Below are positions 23,001-33,400 of a DNA stretch of 64,000 nucleotides, in pieces; within the stretch, counting starts at the first letter, position 1, and each line of letters begins with the position of its first letter. Position numbers and translations under genes: made by a program. The DNA comes from Rhynchopus sp. YZ270_cl-10 (taxonomy: Eukaryota; Euglenozoa; Diplonemea; Diplonemida; Diplonemidae): positions 186,001 to 250,000 of the forward strand of contig OZ037909.1 of assembly GCA_964035575.1 (NCBI GenBank). Direction: 5' to 3'. Below the pieces are notes generated by a model, which made no database searches, had not been told where the DNA came from, and saw nothing but the letters and a program-made list of their open reading frames with translations.

Positions 23001-23058
23001 TTCATATACTAACTATTCTACTGAATAGATGGTATAATAGGGTGCACTAAATGTACCC
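23001..23058 (+). repeat. Hairpin module H5
   Basis: TTTCATATACTAACTATTC with loop TACT and GAATAGATGGTATA; CTATTC pairs with GAATAG. The tail GGTGCACTAAATGTACCC is shared with the copy at 23906. Confidence 0.6.
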
Positions 23059-23171
23059 AAACTTTTTTTTTTTTACTTTATGTGGATTGTTTGTTTCTGA
23101 TAGTGACGTGACTCGTTTTTTTATGTTTTTTTTTGGAAAAGAAAGTTTCATGTACCCATTAATAAAAGTCC

Positions 23172-23335
23172 GTGAGGTTACAGCCAGTAAAATTTACCTC
23201 TTAAAAATAGCATTATCCTCGTTGGTACGGATTATATGGGCTGACAATAAAAAGGAGATGGATACAGCCAGTACATTTTACCTCTCCATTAAATGTAGCA
23301 TTATCCATATAAATACAGATTCTGGGCTGACACTC
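23172..23335 (+). repeat. Tandem pair of a ~75-nt module
   Basis: Two direct units begin TACAGCCAGTA, continue with TTTACCTCT and TAGCATTATCC, and end GGGCTGACA (about 23178-23245 and 23263-23333). The ends AGCC/GGCT are complementary. Not recognised. Confidence 0.65.
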
Positions 23336-23905
23336 GTTTTAGTGGTTTCGAGCTGCCTGCTCCTAGACCACCTCGACAAAAACCCTGCGGCAGCAAACTC
23401 ATCAGTAGGAGCAAGGGTTTAAAATATTGAGAGAAACACAAACACGGGTTGGGAGGGATGGGAGGGATGGGGGTGAGGCGGGATGTTTGGACTATAGTTT
23501 TATCAAATTGACTTCTTCTTTGTTTTTCCAGGTTTTTTTTTGGGGAAAAAACAATGTTCTCTTTTTTTTTGTTTATTGATATTGTCCACAATATAACCAG
23601 TAATTCTCGAGACAATGACAGAAAAAGAAAAAATATAGGAAAAAAAATTAAACTCTTATGCTTTGCAACTCAGGAGAACAGAAAGCATTTGACAAGACGT
23701 GCTCATTCTTTTTTTTTTGTCAAACTATTGGAAACAAAGTACAAGAATGCAAAAAAAAAAAAGTTTGCGGTAAAAAAAAAAGGGAGTGGGATAAACAACG
23801 CAAAAATAAATATTTTCAGGAGTGAATGATTCCTTACGTAGCTGGTGTCAGGGGGGGTAGGGGTAGGGTGGTGAAACAAGAGAAAAAAAAAATGCAAACA
23901 ATTAT

Positions 23906-23963
23906 TTCATATACTTTCTTTTCTAAACGAAAAGAAGGTAAAGAGGGTGCAAAAAATGTACCC
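23906..23963 (+). repeat. Hairpin module H5
   Basis: TTTCATATACTTTCTTTTC is followed by GAAAAGAAGGTA and the tail GGTGCAAAAAATGTACCC. Confidence 0.6.
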
Positions 23964-24191
23964 TTGCTTTTTTTTTGGATGTTTTGCTGCGGATAACAAC
24001 AAAAAAGACCTCAAATTATCTTTCGCCTATTGAAAAACCCACCCTAAAGAATGGTGACTTTGAAGAGGGGTTTTAAAGGAGGGGATGTGTCTGGAGTTTT
24101 TTTGAACACAATTTTTTTTTCTTGTTCGTTTATCGATCTGCCACTATGAGGACACACGAGAAGAAAAAAAAGAAGAAAAAAGTTTTTTTTT

Positions 24192-24222
24192 AGGATGACC
24201 CTAAGACTCTCGTGCTTAGTCT
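24192..24222 (+). repeat. Hairpin module H1
   Basis: AGGATGACCCTAAGACTCTC, then GTGCTTAG; CTAAG pairs with CTTAG. A second partial copy, with TTAGCCACCC, follows at 24264-24290. Confidence 0.6.
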
Positions 24223-24547
24223 GATTAGATTTTGAACTTTGGTTATTCATCAATCTTTTTTGTCCCTAAGACTCTCGTGCTTAGCCACCCTGAGAAGAAG
24301 AAGAAAAAGGGAATTTCAAAAGATGCCATCGACCCCTCTTATCTTTACAGAGACTCGTATTTTTTTTAAAACTCTTGAGAAACCTCTTTGACAGATTTCT
24401 AATGCAAAATCTGTCCAATAATTGTGTCCGGGAGGTGGAGGGAAATCGGGTGGGAGGAGAGAGGCAGGACAAATGGCCTCTGTGTGTAGAGCACACAGAT
24501 TAAAAAAAAAAGGCTTCTTGTTGAACGATGATGTCTACTTTTAGAAC

Positions 24548-25374
24548 CAGGGCTATTTCTAAAAACCTGTCCCTGTCCCTGATTTTTGGAAAATGAAAGT
24601 TGCCAAAAAATTTGCACGGGGCTTATATACAGGGCTGCCAAAAAATTTGCGCGTACTACAGTACTTACCAAGAGGGGGGTGATGGGCTTTCTGTTTGAAG
24701 AAAGTTGCCGATTTTTTTTGTGTTGGAAAGTTTTCTTCCAGATTGTGCAAGTAACGGGGGTTTTGGTGCATTCTGAAAAATCCTAGAGGGCGCAGGTTTC
24801 TTAGAAAACTTGTTCTCTACACTAACATCACACTGGCACCGTACTCATTTTAACAAAAACCAAGAACTTGCCCAATTCTGCAAATTGACCCCACCACAGA
24901 ACGGACGGATTCCGGACATGCAAATGCCGGTGTTTTCGCGCATTTTCATGGTTTCAGCATCTGGGAGAGAAAATCTGGGTTGTGGGATTTACCTTGGCCC
25001 CTTTACCTCACGCTCATTTTGACCAAAACCAAGAACTTGGCCATTTCGGCAAATTGACCCCACCACAGCGCGGACAGATTCCGGAAATCCCAATCGCAGT
25101 ATGTTTTGGGGCTGAAAAATTTTCACCTGAAAATTTTTTTGAGCAGCATTTTTTGGCCGAAAATGGGCCCCACGTATTAGTGACCGGACTCATATTTTCA
25201 AAAAATTTAAGTGGTCAAAAAATTGTCCAATTTTCGAGATTGACCCCACCACTGCGCGGGTGAATCCCAAAAATGCAAATAAGGACGTTTTTGGCACAAA
25301 ATAAATCTGCCAAAAAATTTGTGTCCCGGGTTGGATTTTGGACCCCCCGGACCCCATATTTAGAAATAGCCCTG
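24548..25374. mobile_element. hAT-type non-autonomous element with 8-bp TSD
   Basis: The ends CAGGGCTATTTCTAAA and its inverse are flanked on both sides by TTTAGAAC (24540-24547 and 25375-25382), an 8-bp duplication with T at position 2 and A at position 7, as hAT elements prefer. The 827-bp interior has no long frame and carries GACCCCACCAC and GGATTCCGGA(C/A)AT repeats shared with 15.8 kb and 8.5 kb. The right end is the inverse of 15764-15990. Confidence 0.85.
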
Positions 25375-25422
25375 TTTAGAACTCCGCAAAAAAAAAAAAA
25401 AATAAAGAAAAAACTGTTGGTT

Positions 25423-25449
25423 AGATGATCCCAAGCCTCGCTTGGTCAA
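25423..25449 (+). repeat. Hairpin module H1 with compensatory change
   Basis: CCAAGC pairs with GCTTGG around CTC. Most copies have CTAAGC/GCTTAG, so a T-A pair has become C-G with pairing kept. Confidence 0.6.
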
Positions 25450-25468
25450 TACTTCAAAAATTGAAGTT

Positions 25469-25543
25469 GTTGATGCAGGCATCCCCGACTGCCCCACGCA
25501 TGCCAGCCATTTGGATGAAAGCACAAAAGTACCCTGCGGCCAA
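25469..25543 (+). repeat. Module H6, copy 2
   Basis: TTGATGCAGGCATCC, then GGATGAAAGCACAAAAG and TACCCTGCGGCC, in the same order as the copy at 22600. Confidence 0.65.
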
Positions 25544-25891
25544 CAGCAGAAGTCTTCAAACAAATTTGAAGGGGGAGGAAAAATACAGACACATGCCTGT
25601 TCCAGTTATTAAAAAAGGGGTAATGGGTAAAGGCAATCTGTGCGTCTCAATTTAGTTTAGTTTTTTATGCAATAACGTTTTTTTTTCATCCTTTTTCGCA
25701 AAATCAGAGATTATTGAAATACAGTAACAAAACGATAAAGAGACGAAAATAAGAAAATAGGAAGAAAAAAAAAAGGAGAGGAACCATATTCCAAGCAGGA
25801 AAACGAAGAGGGGGGGAAAAAGGATTATAAGTGAGTGAGCGGATTTGGCTACGAATACCTCCGATTTCCGCTTTTCATTTTTTTTTTTTTT

Positions 25892-25960
25892 GAAAACTTG
25901 GTTGATTAGTGCAGACACCCGAGGATGAACTCCACTATACAAAACGCTGTTAAGTAACCG
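25892..25960 (+). repeat. Module H3 (long form)
   Basis: GAAAACTTGGTTGATTAGTG, ACACCCGAGGATGAAC, CTCCACTATAC, then AACGCTGTTAAGTAACCG. Nearly identical to 32631-32700. Confidence 0.75.
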
Positions 25961-26804
25961 CTGGTTGTTTTTTTTTTTTTTTTTTTTGTCAAAAAAAAAA
26001 AAAAATCTGTTGGTCAGTAATGCAAAAAAATGCGGTCTCTCTGCAAAAAATGTCGGGGAAAAAAAACCCCCCCCTTTTCGGGGGTTTGAATGGGTTGTTA
26101 TGCAGTTTTTGCTATTCCAGTTTTGTGATTTTGTTTTATTTTTTTGGAGGGCAGGCTTTCACCCCCTTTTTGTATCTCTTGGTGCTATGAGAAATCGGTC
26201 AACGACCTGTCAGCGACCTGTCAATATCGACCCCCTCCGGAGCACCTTCTCTCTGACCTTTGTTGCGTCGGAGTTGAAAATTCATAAAAAAAAGTAACAT
26301 AAAAAAAGTAAAAACGAAACAAGAAAATGGGATAGGGGGTGTGCAAAAGAGTACACAAAGATTATGTGTACCTTTTTTTTTCAAAAATAAAAAAATGCGG
26401 ATTTCACATGCAAAAAAGAAGAAAAAAACCACAAAAATTTATCTCCCATCCAGCAACACTTATTTTGGCTACAAATATTTTTTTGCACCGCTCTCAGCAA
26501 AATCCGCGAGAAAAAAAAACGTCAGAAAAAAAAAAAAAAGAGAAAAAATAAATAAACAAAAACAAAATGAAAGTATGGCTAGATAGATTACTAGTTGGAC
26601 ACAGCAGGTGTAGTGGGAAAAAAGACACAAACAAAAGAGAAGGTGAAAGTGCCAACGCCTCACCGTTCATCGGCATTCAAGAAATGTACTATACCAGGTC
26701 ACATGCGCAGAGCACGCCTTCCGTAGCACGGTGGTACGTGACGCCCCATCACCCTGGGTAGCACACAGCCAAAGCAGGAATAACATAAAAGAAAGGTCTG
26801 TCCA

Positions 26805-26911
26805 CAGTCATAGAACAGATCATCGGTGCGGGTAAAACCTATTGGAGTTTTTGGAAATTCCCAAAAATCCATCTTAGTTTTTTTCCACCACAGTGTTTGT
26901 TGTTATGACTG
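26805..26911. mobile_element. MITE, Tc1/mariner-like, copy 2
   Basis: The 107-bp element has ends CAGTCATA / TATGACTG and shares GGAAATTCCCAAAAATCCA and the GTGTTTGTTGTTATGACTG end with the copy at 5218-5323. No TA duplication is visible here. Confidence 0.65.
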
Positions 26912-26913
26912 TC

Positions 26914-26988
26914 TGATGGACCTCAGCCTCTCGTGCTTCGTCACCTAATTAGATTCGTATACTTTCAGTTCACAGAATTGAAAGCATT
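26914..26988 (+). repeat. Adjacent hairpin modules H1 and H5
   Basis: H1: GATGGACCTCAGCCTCTC, then GTGCTTCGTCACC. It is followed at once by H5: ATACTTTCAGTTCACAG, then AATTGAAAGCAT, where ACTTTC pairs with GAAAG. Confidence 0.6.
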
Positions 26989-27154
26989 TTAAAAAAAAAT
27001 CTGTAAGATGACATTGAATGTGCACACACAGCTTTTCTTATATTAAACGTCTGCCCGTTGACCCACACAATACACTACAACTGGACTGTGTCTTTTTTAA
27101 AAAATATTTTAAAAAAGCAGAAAAATAAACAAAAAAAAAGGGGGGGAGAATAAC

Positions 27155-27209
27155 GTTGATGCACGCACCTCGGACAAACTGGCAACGCCAGTTCCGGATG
27201 AAAGCATTT
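27155..27209 (+). repeat. Module H6, copy 3
   Basis: GTTGATGCACGCACCTC, a hairpin CTGGCAACGCCAG, then CCGGATGAAAGCA. Confidence 0.6.
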
Positions 27210-27226
27210 AAAAAAAAATCTGAGAA

Positions 27227-27254
27227 GATGAATGTGTCTCTCGCACACAGACAT
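27227..27254 (+). repeat. Hairpin module H2
   Basis: GATGAATGTGTCTCTC followed by GCACACAGACAT; TGTG pairs with CACA. Confidence 0.6.
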
Positions 27255-27948
27255 ATTAGGAGTAAGATGAGAGTAGGAACCTTGCTCATTCACAAACAAA
27301 AAAAATGGGGGGGGGGGGGGGGGGGAAACAATACAGAAAAATATTGAGGGGGAAAAAGAAGCTGCTGCTGTTTGCAAAAAAAAAAAAAAAAAAAAAAAAG
27401 AAAGAAAAAGAAGCAGCGGGCATCGCGCACACCATCCATAAGGGGGGCGTATTTGTTTTTCTTATAGTTTTTGGGAAAACACAAATCATACTAATCTGAC
27501 CAAAAAAAAACACAACTCTTTTTGTTGTTGTATCGACAATCACTTCGCTCCAAAACAAAAACGGAACATTTTTTTTTTTCTTCCAAGACACAAATAATTC
27601 CTTTCGGGACAGCTTGTTATTATATTTCTCAAGGACGCTTTATTTCCTTCAAAAAAAATCGGGGAGGGGGAGGAGGAAAAGGGATGAAATTAGATAACAA
27701 TATTGTCTCGTCAGGAAGTTTTCAATGATGGGTTTTTATGAAGTATATTTTTGTGTTATTTTGTCTTTTTGGGGGGTCTCAGGGGTTTCGCCAGGAATTG
27801 CTATTTTTTCTCTTGGGGGGTACCGCCAAAAAAGGGGTCAAATTTTTTTTCGATGCGCGCGAAAAGGTCCGTTCATTTTCGCGTCAAATACGTGATAAAG
27901 TGGGACGGTACCCGGTACCCTGATAGCTAAAAACTCTGGGTCTGGAGT

Positions 27949-28017
27949 TGAAAATACAAAGCCCTCTCGTGAACAGTGTACCTTGGTGCATGACAGGCTG
28001 TACCAAGGTACACTGCC
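27949..28017 (+). repeat. Module H4 with long hairpin
   Basis: AAATACAAAGCCCTCTCGTG leads into CAGTGTACCTTGGTGCA, which pairs over about 17 bp with TGTACCAAGGTACACTG. Confidence 0.75.
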
Positions 28018-28989
28018 AAAAAAAGTGAAGTTAATTTACATGCCGACTTTGGGATGTGGGCATAGAGAACGGGGGTATTGTTTTTCTTCTTTTTTTCTTT
28101 CATTGTTTTTTTTCTCTTTCTAATCTCGAGTTTTTCTGACAACTGCCAGCGCTAGGATACTCACAGACCGCACACCTCACCCAGAGTGTGGCAGAGCTGC
28201 ACATTAGATGCTCTGGTCTGACACGCACACAGACAACATAGGACATATTCCCACCTGATTTTTGACCCATGCTTGCCGGTATTTTCCGGTTGTTTGCCGT
28301 TTGCTTTGGTGGTGTTTGCCGGAAGCTGCTACCGGCCAACTCAGGTGGATATGGCTCACGAAAGGGAACTACCCCAACTTTTTCAACACACTTTCTTTTA
28401 AAAAATCGAACAACAATGTGTAGCAATCTGTTACACATATTTTTGGGGGATGCAAAAAAAAAAAAAATCAAAAACAAAAGACGGGTGAATTGATACGGGG
28501 TTTATTTTGAAAGAAATGTTAAATCTGTAATCAATCAGGCACTATGTCACCAAAACGCTGGAAAAAAAAAAGATAAAAAAATATTTTCGGCCCCGTGCCC
28601 CTAGACTATAATGAATTGATATGGGAAGAGAATGATAAAGAGAACACACGATAGGACCGTAACGTAGTGTGGGGTTGGGGAAGTGGGGGGGCCTGATGGG
28701 GAATGTTTTGGGGGAAAAGAGAAGGAGGTGAGAACACTCTGGAAGTCTAAGCGTTACTTAGTCACCAAATAAAAAAAACTTGACAAAAAAAGGGAAGGAT
28801 GAATGGAACTCAGGTGTATTCACAATGTTTTTTGAAAGAAAAAAAAAAAAAGTAATATGAACCCAATTTTATCACCTTTCAGAAAAAAAAAAAAGGAAGG
28901 CGCGCGTCGTCTGTGGCGAGCGGCCGCTTTTTGTATGAATGCCTACCTTCTCCGAGCACATTCTCCTATGAAAAAAAAGAAAAGTTTAT

Positions 28990-29013
28990 AAGATGACCCT
29001 GCTTCGTCACCTT
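28990..29013 (+). repeat. Hairpin module H1 (short)
   Basis: AAGATGACCCTGCTTC, then GTCACCTT; only the outer AAGATGA/TCACCTT pairing remains. Confidence 0.45.
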
Positions 29014-29340
29014 AAAGGAAAAAAAAAGGTGGTGCTGACACGCTGGATGCAGGCAGAATTACCCTGCATCCGACTACCAGACAATGTACACAAATATGTT
29101 TGGTGTTTAGATGCAAACACTTTGCTGACAAATTTGCTTTGAAAAAAGGGGAAAAAAAAAACTTGCTTTTGTGCGGGGTAACGTTTCCAGGAGTATTAGA
29201 AAGACGCCAGCTTCGATGAGATGACGGCTTTTCTATACCCACTGGATACGTTTATTGAACAGGAAAATATGTGTTTTTTTTTTTTTTTTGTGCGTTTGTT
29301 TTGTTTTATTTTCTTTCGGGGTAAAAGCTGTTTTTGAAAA

Positions 29341-29410
29341 CTTTTTTACCATTCCTTTTTAGGGAACGGAGCATGCACGGTCCTGGAAGCTCCAAGAAAA
29401 TGGAGTCGGC
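29341..29410 (+). repeat. Module H7, copy 1
   Basis: CATTCCTTTTTAGGGAACGG (hairpin), then AGCATGCACGGTCCTGG and AAGCTCCAAG. Copy 2 at 32909. Confidence 0.7.
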
Positions 29411-29748
29411 GGGCCTAATAGGGAAGTTGCCTTTCCTAAACGTGCACACAACATTTTTTTTTGTGTCAAATGGTGGGAGCATGAGGGAATTTAACTTTTT
29501 TGAGGAACACAAGATTTGAATAATCATTTCATAAGAAGATGAGAAAGTGTCACAGTTCCCTCACCCCCCCTTCTTGTAGTTGTTTGATGCGTTGACGCTT
29601 CCACATTGGGTGAACGACGTGACACTTTCCGCTCACGAAAAAAAAAAATACAAATATGAAAAAAATAATCTGTTTGCGGGGGGGGTTCTGCAGGGAGTTG
29701 GGTTCTCAAGTTGGACGCAACTCTACCCCATTTGGCCCCCCCCTATTC

Positions 29749-29795
29749 ATACCTAGAAAGCGAATATCATATTCGCTTTCTAGGTATGCCTATTG
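29749..29795. repeat. Short palindrome with CATACCTAG tips
   Basis: CATACCTAGAAAGCGAATAT meets its inverse at about 29769. Its tip resembles the CCTAGGCATAC ends of FB1 and of the elements at 60.2-60.6 kb. Confidence 0.65.
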
Positions 29796-29803
29796 TGTCC
29801 CTC

Positions 29804-29881
29804 CAGGGCTTTAGGAAGGGAAGTCTAGGGGTACATTGGTACATGTACCCCTAGACACAAAAATCCCTAACTTAAGCCCTG
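29804..29881. repeat. Short fold-back element
   Basis: AGGGCTTTAGG and CTAACTTAAGCCCT form the ends, and the centre is TCTAGGGGTACATTGG with its inverse partner ATGTACCCCTAGA. About 78 bp, no coding content. Confidence 0.6.
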
Positions 29882-30229
29882 AGTGCCCTCGTTTAAAAAG
29901 GAATGGGGGAAATTTGATTGAATGCGGGGCACTAAAAGTGCTGGCTGTGATAACTGCGTGACAAATATAAAACAAAACTCTTTGTTAAGATGGACGTGAC
30001 GATTTTCAAACATAGCTTTTTTTCTTTGTGTTGGTACAACGCAGGCAGTCGTGCATAATACCTCGTTTTTTTTTCTGAGCACAAACTATGCTCGTTATTT
30101 TTCTTTCATTTTTTTCAAATAATTTGGAAACAGGGAACTCCACAGGGTTTGATCTAACCGCGGAGGGGTTGGCAACTTCATTGAGACCAGGGGCTCCGCT
30201 ACCGTATAAAGTTCTGTTGCGGCGCAACA

Positions 30230-30237
30230 GAAGTCTG

Positions 30238-30273
<36 letters not shown>

Positions 30274-30575
30274 GTGGTGCTGAACCACGGGAGTACCGTG
30301 GGAACTGGGTTGCTGACCGCACCATCCAGGCTGTACCTCAATTTTTTTTTTGCCTGCGGCGCCATTTTTCCTTTTTTGCTCCGCAAAAAAGGATTCGATG
30401 TGTGACTCTGTGCTGAAAAAGCTAGATTTTTACACCGTGCCCTAATTTTTTTTTCGCCTGCGGCGCCATTTGTTTGATTTTTTTTGCTCCGCAAAAAAAA
30501 AAATACAGTTCCCTATGTTCCAATGTCCCTGGTCAGGGCTGAAAAATTTTTTGGGCACAAAAACAGCTGACCCCC
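30230..30575 (-). repeat. Inverted copy of the 9355-9640 repeat
   Basis: Shares GGGTTGCTGACCGCACC, GCCTGCGGCGCCATTT (twice) and TGTCCCTGGTCAG in inverse order with 9.4-9.6 kb. A long A-run (30238-30269) marks one end. Confidence 0.75.
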
Positions 30576-30765
30576 CAATCTTGAAATCTGAATTCCTGGA
30601 TAAGACACTGGCGCAGGGTGAAAAAAAAAAACCCGCAACAGAACTCAAAAAAAATCTGAAAACGTAGCGGAGGGGCTGGATTGAGACACACAAAAAAAAA
30701 AAAAAAATGGATGCTGACACAGCAGGTACGCTACTACCTACTAAAAATAGAACAAAAACTTGAAA

Positions 30766-30794
30766 GATGAATGTGGCTCTCGTGCACAGACATC
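30766..30794 (+). repeat. Hairpin module H2
   Basis: GATGAATGTGGCTCTC, then GTGCACAGACATC; GATG/CATC and TGTG/CACA pair. Confidence 0.6.
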
Positions 30795-30852
30795 TGAACA
30801 ATAATAGTATCGAAAGACAAGCCTTGAAGAGACTCTATCTCGCTCTAGCATA

Positions 30853-30986
30853 CAGTTGGACAAGTAATATTGGCGACCAAAAAAGTCGCCAATCGCAAGA
30901 AAACCCCCAAAATCCGCCAATATTATTTGGTCGCCAAGTTATTTGTTCGCCAATTTTTTTTGGTCGCCAAGTTTCTTGTCCAACTG
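30853..30986. mobile_element. MITE with TA duplication, mariner-like
   Basis: The ends CAGTTGGACAAG / CTTGTCCAACTG are perfect inverses flanked by TA on both sides. The 134-bp interior repeats TTGGCGACC/GGTCGCCAA. TA target and CAGT ends fit Tc1/mariner. Confidence 0.8.
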
Positions 30987-31014
30987 TAAACCCATCTACA
31001 CAACGGCGAAATAC

Positions 31015-31105
31015 CGTAATAGTAAAAAATTATCGACCGTAAAAAAGGTGGAACTTCCAGAAAAAATCCTGAAAAGGTCGAACATTATTACGATAATTTT
31101 TACGA
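31015..31105. repeat. Fold-back repeat with CGACCGTAAAA core, copy 1
   Basis: CGACCGTAAAAAAGG, GAACTTCCAGAAAAAATCC, TGAAAAGGTCGAACATTA and the inverted tail TACGATAATTTTTACG. A related copy at 33725-33835 has tips CGTATTCGT/ACGAATACG-like. Confidence 0.55.
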
Positions 31106-31126
31106 TAACGGTAAATGAATTGACTT

Positions 31127-31197
31127 TGTGTCTTTACCATTGTAAGCCAACGGTGAAACCACAAGAAAAACCCACACATCAAGTCATTTACTTCGTC
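31127..31197 (+). repeat. Module H9, copy 2
   Basis: TTACCATTGTAAGCCAACGG, then GAAACC, AAGAAAAACCCAC and AAGTCATTTACTTC. Confidence 0.65.
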
Positions 31198-31303
31198 GTG
31201 TAAATAAAGGAGAAAAAAAAAAACTCCTTCCAAAAGGGGCACGAAATGCATGAGAACCACAGAGCACAGCTTTGCCAAGAGAGAGATAGAGAGGAAAGTT
31301 TAT

Positions 31304-31336
31304 AAGATGAACCTAAGCCTCTCGTTTGACTTAGTC
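31304..31336 (+). repeat. Hairpin module H1
   Basis: AAGATGAACCTAAGCCTCTC, then GTTTGACTTAGTC; CTAAG pairs with CTTAG. A further partial copy lies at 31445-31474 with a TCACCTT end. Confidence 0.6.
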
Positions 31337-31761
31337 TGATTAGATTATTCTTTGGTTTATTCATCAGTCATTTGTATTTTTTTTATGTTTTTTTAATGTT
31401 TTTTTTTTGTGTTATTGCTACTCGTGGGTGGCAATTTGTTTTAAGTAAAGCCTCTCGTTTGACTTAGTCACCTTGAAAACAAATGAGGATATAAAAGAAA
31501 AAATGTGAGAGAAGAAGAAAAAAAGAAAATGATCGGGTCTTTGTGCGCTCAAAGGGGAAAAACAAAAAAGGGGGTGTGAACTTCAGATTGGTTGTTGTGG
31601 GTTGCAAGCAACAAAGTATTTATTCACTTTTTTTAAAATCCTTTTTTGTTTTTTTTCCTCAAAAGCGTTGTCTCCAATCTTTTTTTTTTGAGAACTGACA
31701 ATAAGTTGTCGCAGCAAAAACAAAATTCGCCCTCCTTTTCCTTCTTTTTTTTGATAAATTG

Positions 31762-31818
31762 TTGGAGTAGTGTAGTTGCCTCGGTTGTGTTGCCACAGTT
31801 GTGCAAGCTCCACTCTCC
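31762..31818 (+). repeat. Hairpin module H3 (long stem)
   Basis: GGAGTAGTGTAGTTGC and GTGCAAGCTCCACTCTCC form the base; an extra hairpin lies between. Confidence 0.65.
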
Positions 31819-32139
31819 TAAAGTTCACTCACGAAAAGGCCTCAGATTTTTTAAAATTGTGGCATTATGCCATAACTATACGTTGGACATTGTAATCAAA
31901 AAAGTCAGTGTTTACAAAAAAAGATGAACAAAATTATTGAAAAAAAAAAATTAAAATCAGTTTCATATACTTTTCCAATCAAAGAAAATTTAACAAAAAA
32001 ATTTAAAAATTAAAATACACGTTGATAAGATGAGCCGCAGCTTTGCTTGGCCTCCTTATTTAAGAGAGGGGAGTATAGTTGAAAGTGCAATTATCTTATA
32101 AGGCATCGTCGATGATCGAGCTTAAAAAAAAAACGTTGA

Positions 32140-32190
32140 TTTTGAAAATACAAAGCCCTCTCTCGTGACAGTGTACCTTGGTACCTGAAC
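32140..32190 (+). repeat. Module H4 interrupted by a fold-back element
   Basis: AAATACAAAGCCCTCTC, then GTGTACCTTGGTACCTGAAC; the fold-back at 32191 follows directly. Confidence 0.65.
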
Positions 32191-32419
32191 ACATACTTCG
32201 TGGTCCGCCTGAGTCCGCCAAAAAAAAAAAATCCCACCAAGACCCCGCCCGAGTTGAGACGGACTCAGACGAACTCGGCCCGAGTCCGCCTGAGTCCGTC
32301 TCAGGTCCGTCTCAACTCGGGCGAACCTGCGACGGACTCGAGATGGACTTTCAAAGTCCATCATAGTCCGTCTCAACTCAGGCGGACTCCAGCGGACTCA
32401 GGCGGACCACGAAGTATGT
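32191..32419. mobile_element. Fold-back element with 4-bp TSD
   Basis: The ends ACATACTTCGTGGTCCGCC and its inverse bound arrays of the GAGTCCGNCT unit. GAAC lies just outside both ends (32187-32190 and 32420-32423), a likely target duplication. It is inserted in an H4 module. 229 bp, no gene. Confidence 0.75.
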
Positions 32420-32455
32420 GAACATAACGTAAAAAAAACGAAAGAAAAGCTGAAA

Positions 32456-32484
32456 GATGAATATACCTCACGGGTGTACACATC
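32456..32484 (+). repeat. Hairpin module H2 with changed stem
   Basis: GATGAATATACCTCAC, then GGGTGTACACATC: TATACC pairs with GGTGTA, and GATG with CATC. Confidence 0.6.
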
Positions 32485-32630
32485 TTCAAACAAAGGGGGG
32501 CTAATACTCGACATGTCTTAAAAGAGGAAAAAAGGGGGGAGAGGGGTAGTGGAGAGAGTAGCCGTTGTTATATTTTTTTTTGTCTCCATCAAAAGAGAGG
32601 ACTGCTATCCCCCCTGTCTTTTCTTTTTTT

Positions 32631-32700
32631 GAAAACTTGGTTGTATTAGTGTAGACACCCGAGGATGAACTCCACTATACAAAACGCTGTTAAGTAACCG
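32631..32700 (+). repeat. Module H3 (long form)
   Basis: Same as 25892-25960: CTTGGTTGTATTAGTGTAG, ACACCCGAGGATGAAC, CTCCACTATAC, CTGTTAAGTAACCG. Confidence 0.75.
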
Positions 32701-32908
32701 CAATTTTTTTGTTTACTTAGTTTGCATCGATCACTTATCAACAAAAAAAAGCAGAATTTGTTAAGAACAGCGGACGCCTCCATTCTCAGATGTAGGAGAA
32801 AAAATAGGCTACTCTAATCTGACCACTTTTTTTTTTAAGTCCTCCCTTTTAAAATCGTTACATTATTTTTGTTTGTGTGTTTTTACCATTTCTTTCTCTT
32901 GTGTTTTT

Positions 32909-32972
32909 TACCGTTCCTTTTTTAGGGAACGGAGCAATGTACGGTCCTGGAAGCTCCAAGAAAAAATGTAGC
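32909..32972 (+). repeat. Module H7, copy 2
   Basis: CCGTTCCTTTTTTAGGGAACGG, a hairpin with a T-rich loop, then TACGGTCCTGGAAGCTCC. Confidence 0.7.
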
Positions 32973-33365
32973 CGGCGAAGTTGCCAAAATAAATAAATAA
33001 AAATCCAGCGCTCGTGGTTATTTAGTGCATTCATGACCCACAACTCACTGCGTTAAATTGTGGGGATACAATTTAACGGTAATATATAAGTTATGTTAGA
33101 ATACGCACCTATTTTTTTTTTTTGTCCCAAAATGTTTTCTTGGACCATCGTAGGCTGGAAGCGAAGTAGCTAACATGATACTTTCTTTCAGTCATGAATA
33201 AAAAAAGAGGGGAAAAAAAATGCAAAAAATAGCGATCGAATCTTTTGGGTGGATAGAGTTTTCATATACGGTGATGTGGGGAGAAGACTTGGACATAAAT
33301 GGACCTCACGAATGGTCCACACGTCTCAAAAAAAAAAAAAAAAATACGAAAATGAAAAGTTTTGT

Positions 33366-33400
33366 AAGATGAACGTAAGCCTCTCGTTGCTTAGCCACCT
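33366..33400 (+). repeat. Hairpin module H1
   Basis: AAGATGAACGTAAGCCTC, then TCGTTGCTTAGCCACCT; TAAGC pairs with GCTTA. Confidence 0.6.

Noticed and set aside
28100-28477. 125-codon minus-strand frame
   Set aside because: It overlaps a dispersed repeat shared with 9860-9945 and has no domain.
21507-33400. H1 modules as C/D box snoRNAs (ATGA-like C box, CTGA-like D box)
   Set aside because: The box C consensus is incomplete, most copies lack CTGA, and there is no room for guide sequences.
21507-33400. H1 modules as tRNA fragments (7-nt loop CTCTCGT in a 5-6-bp stem)
   Set aside because: No D-arm, T-arm or acceptor stem can be built around them.
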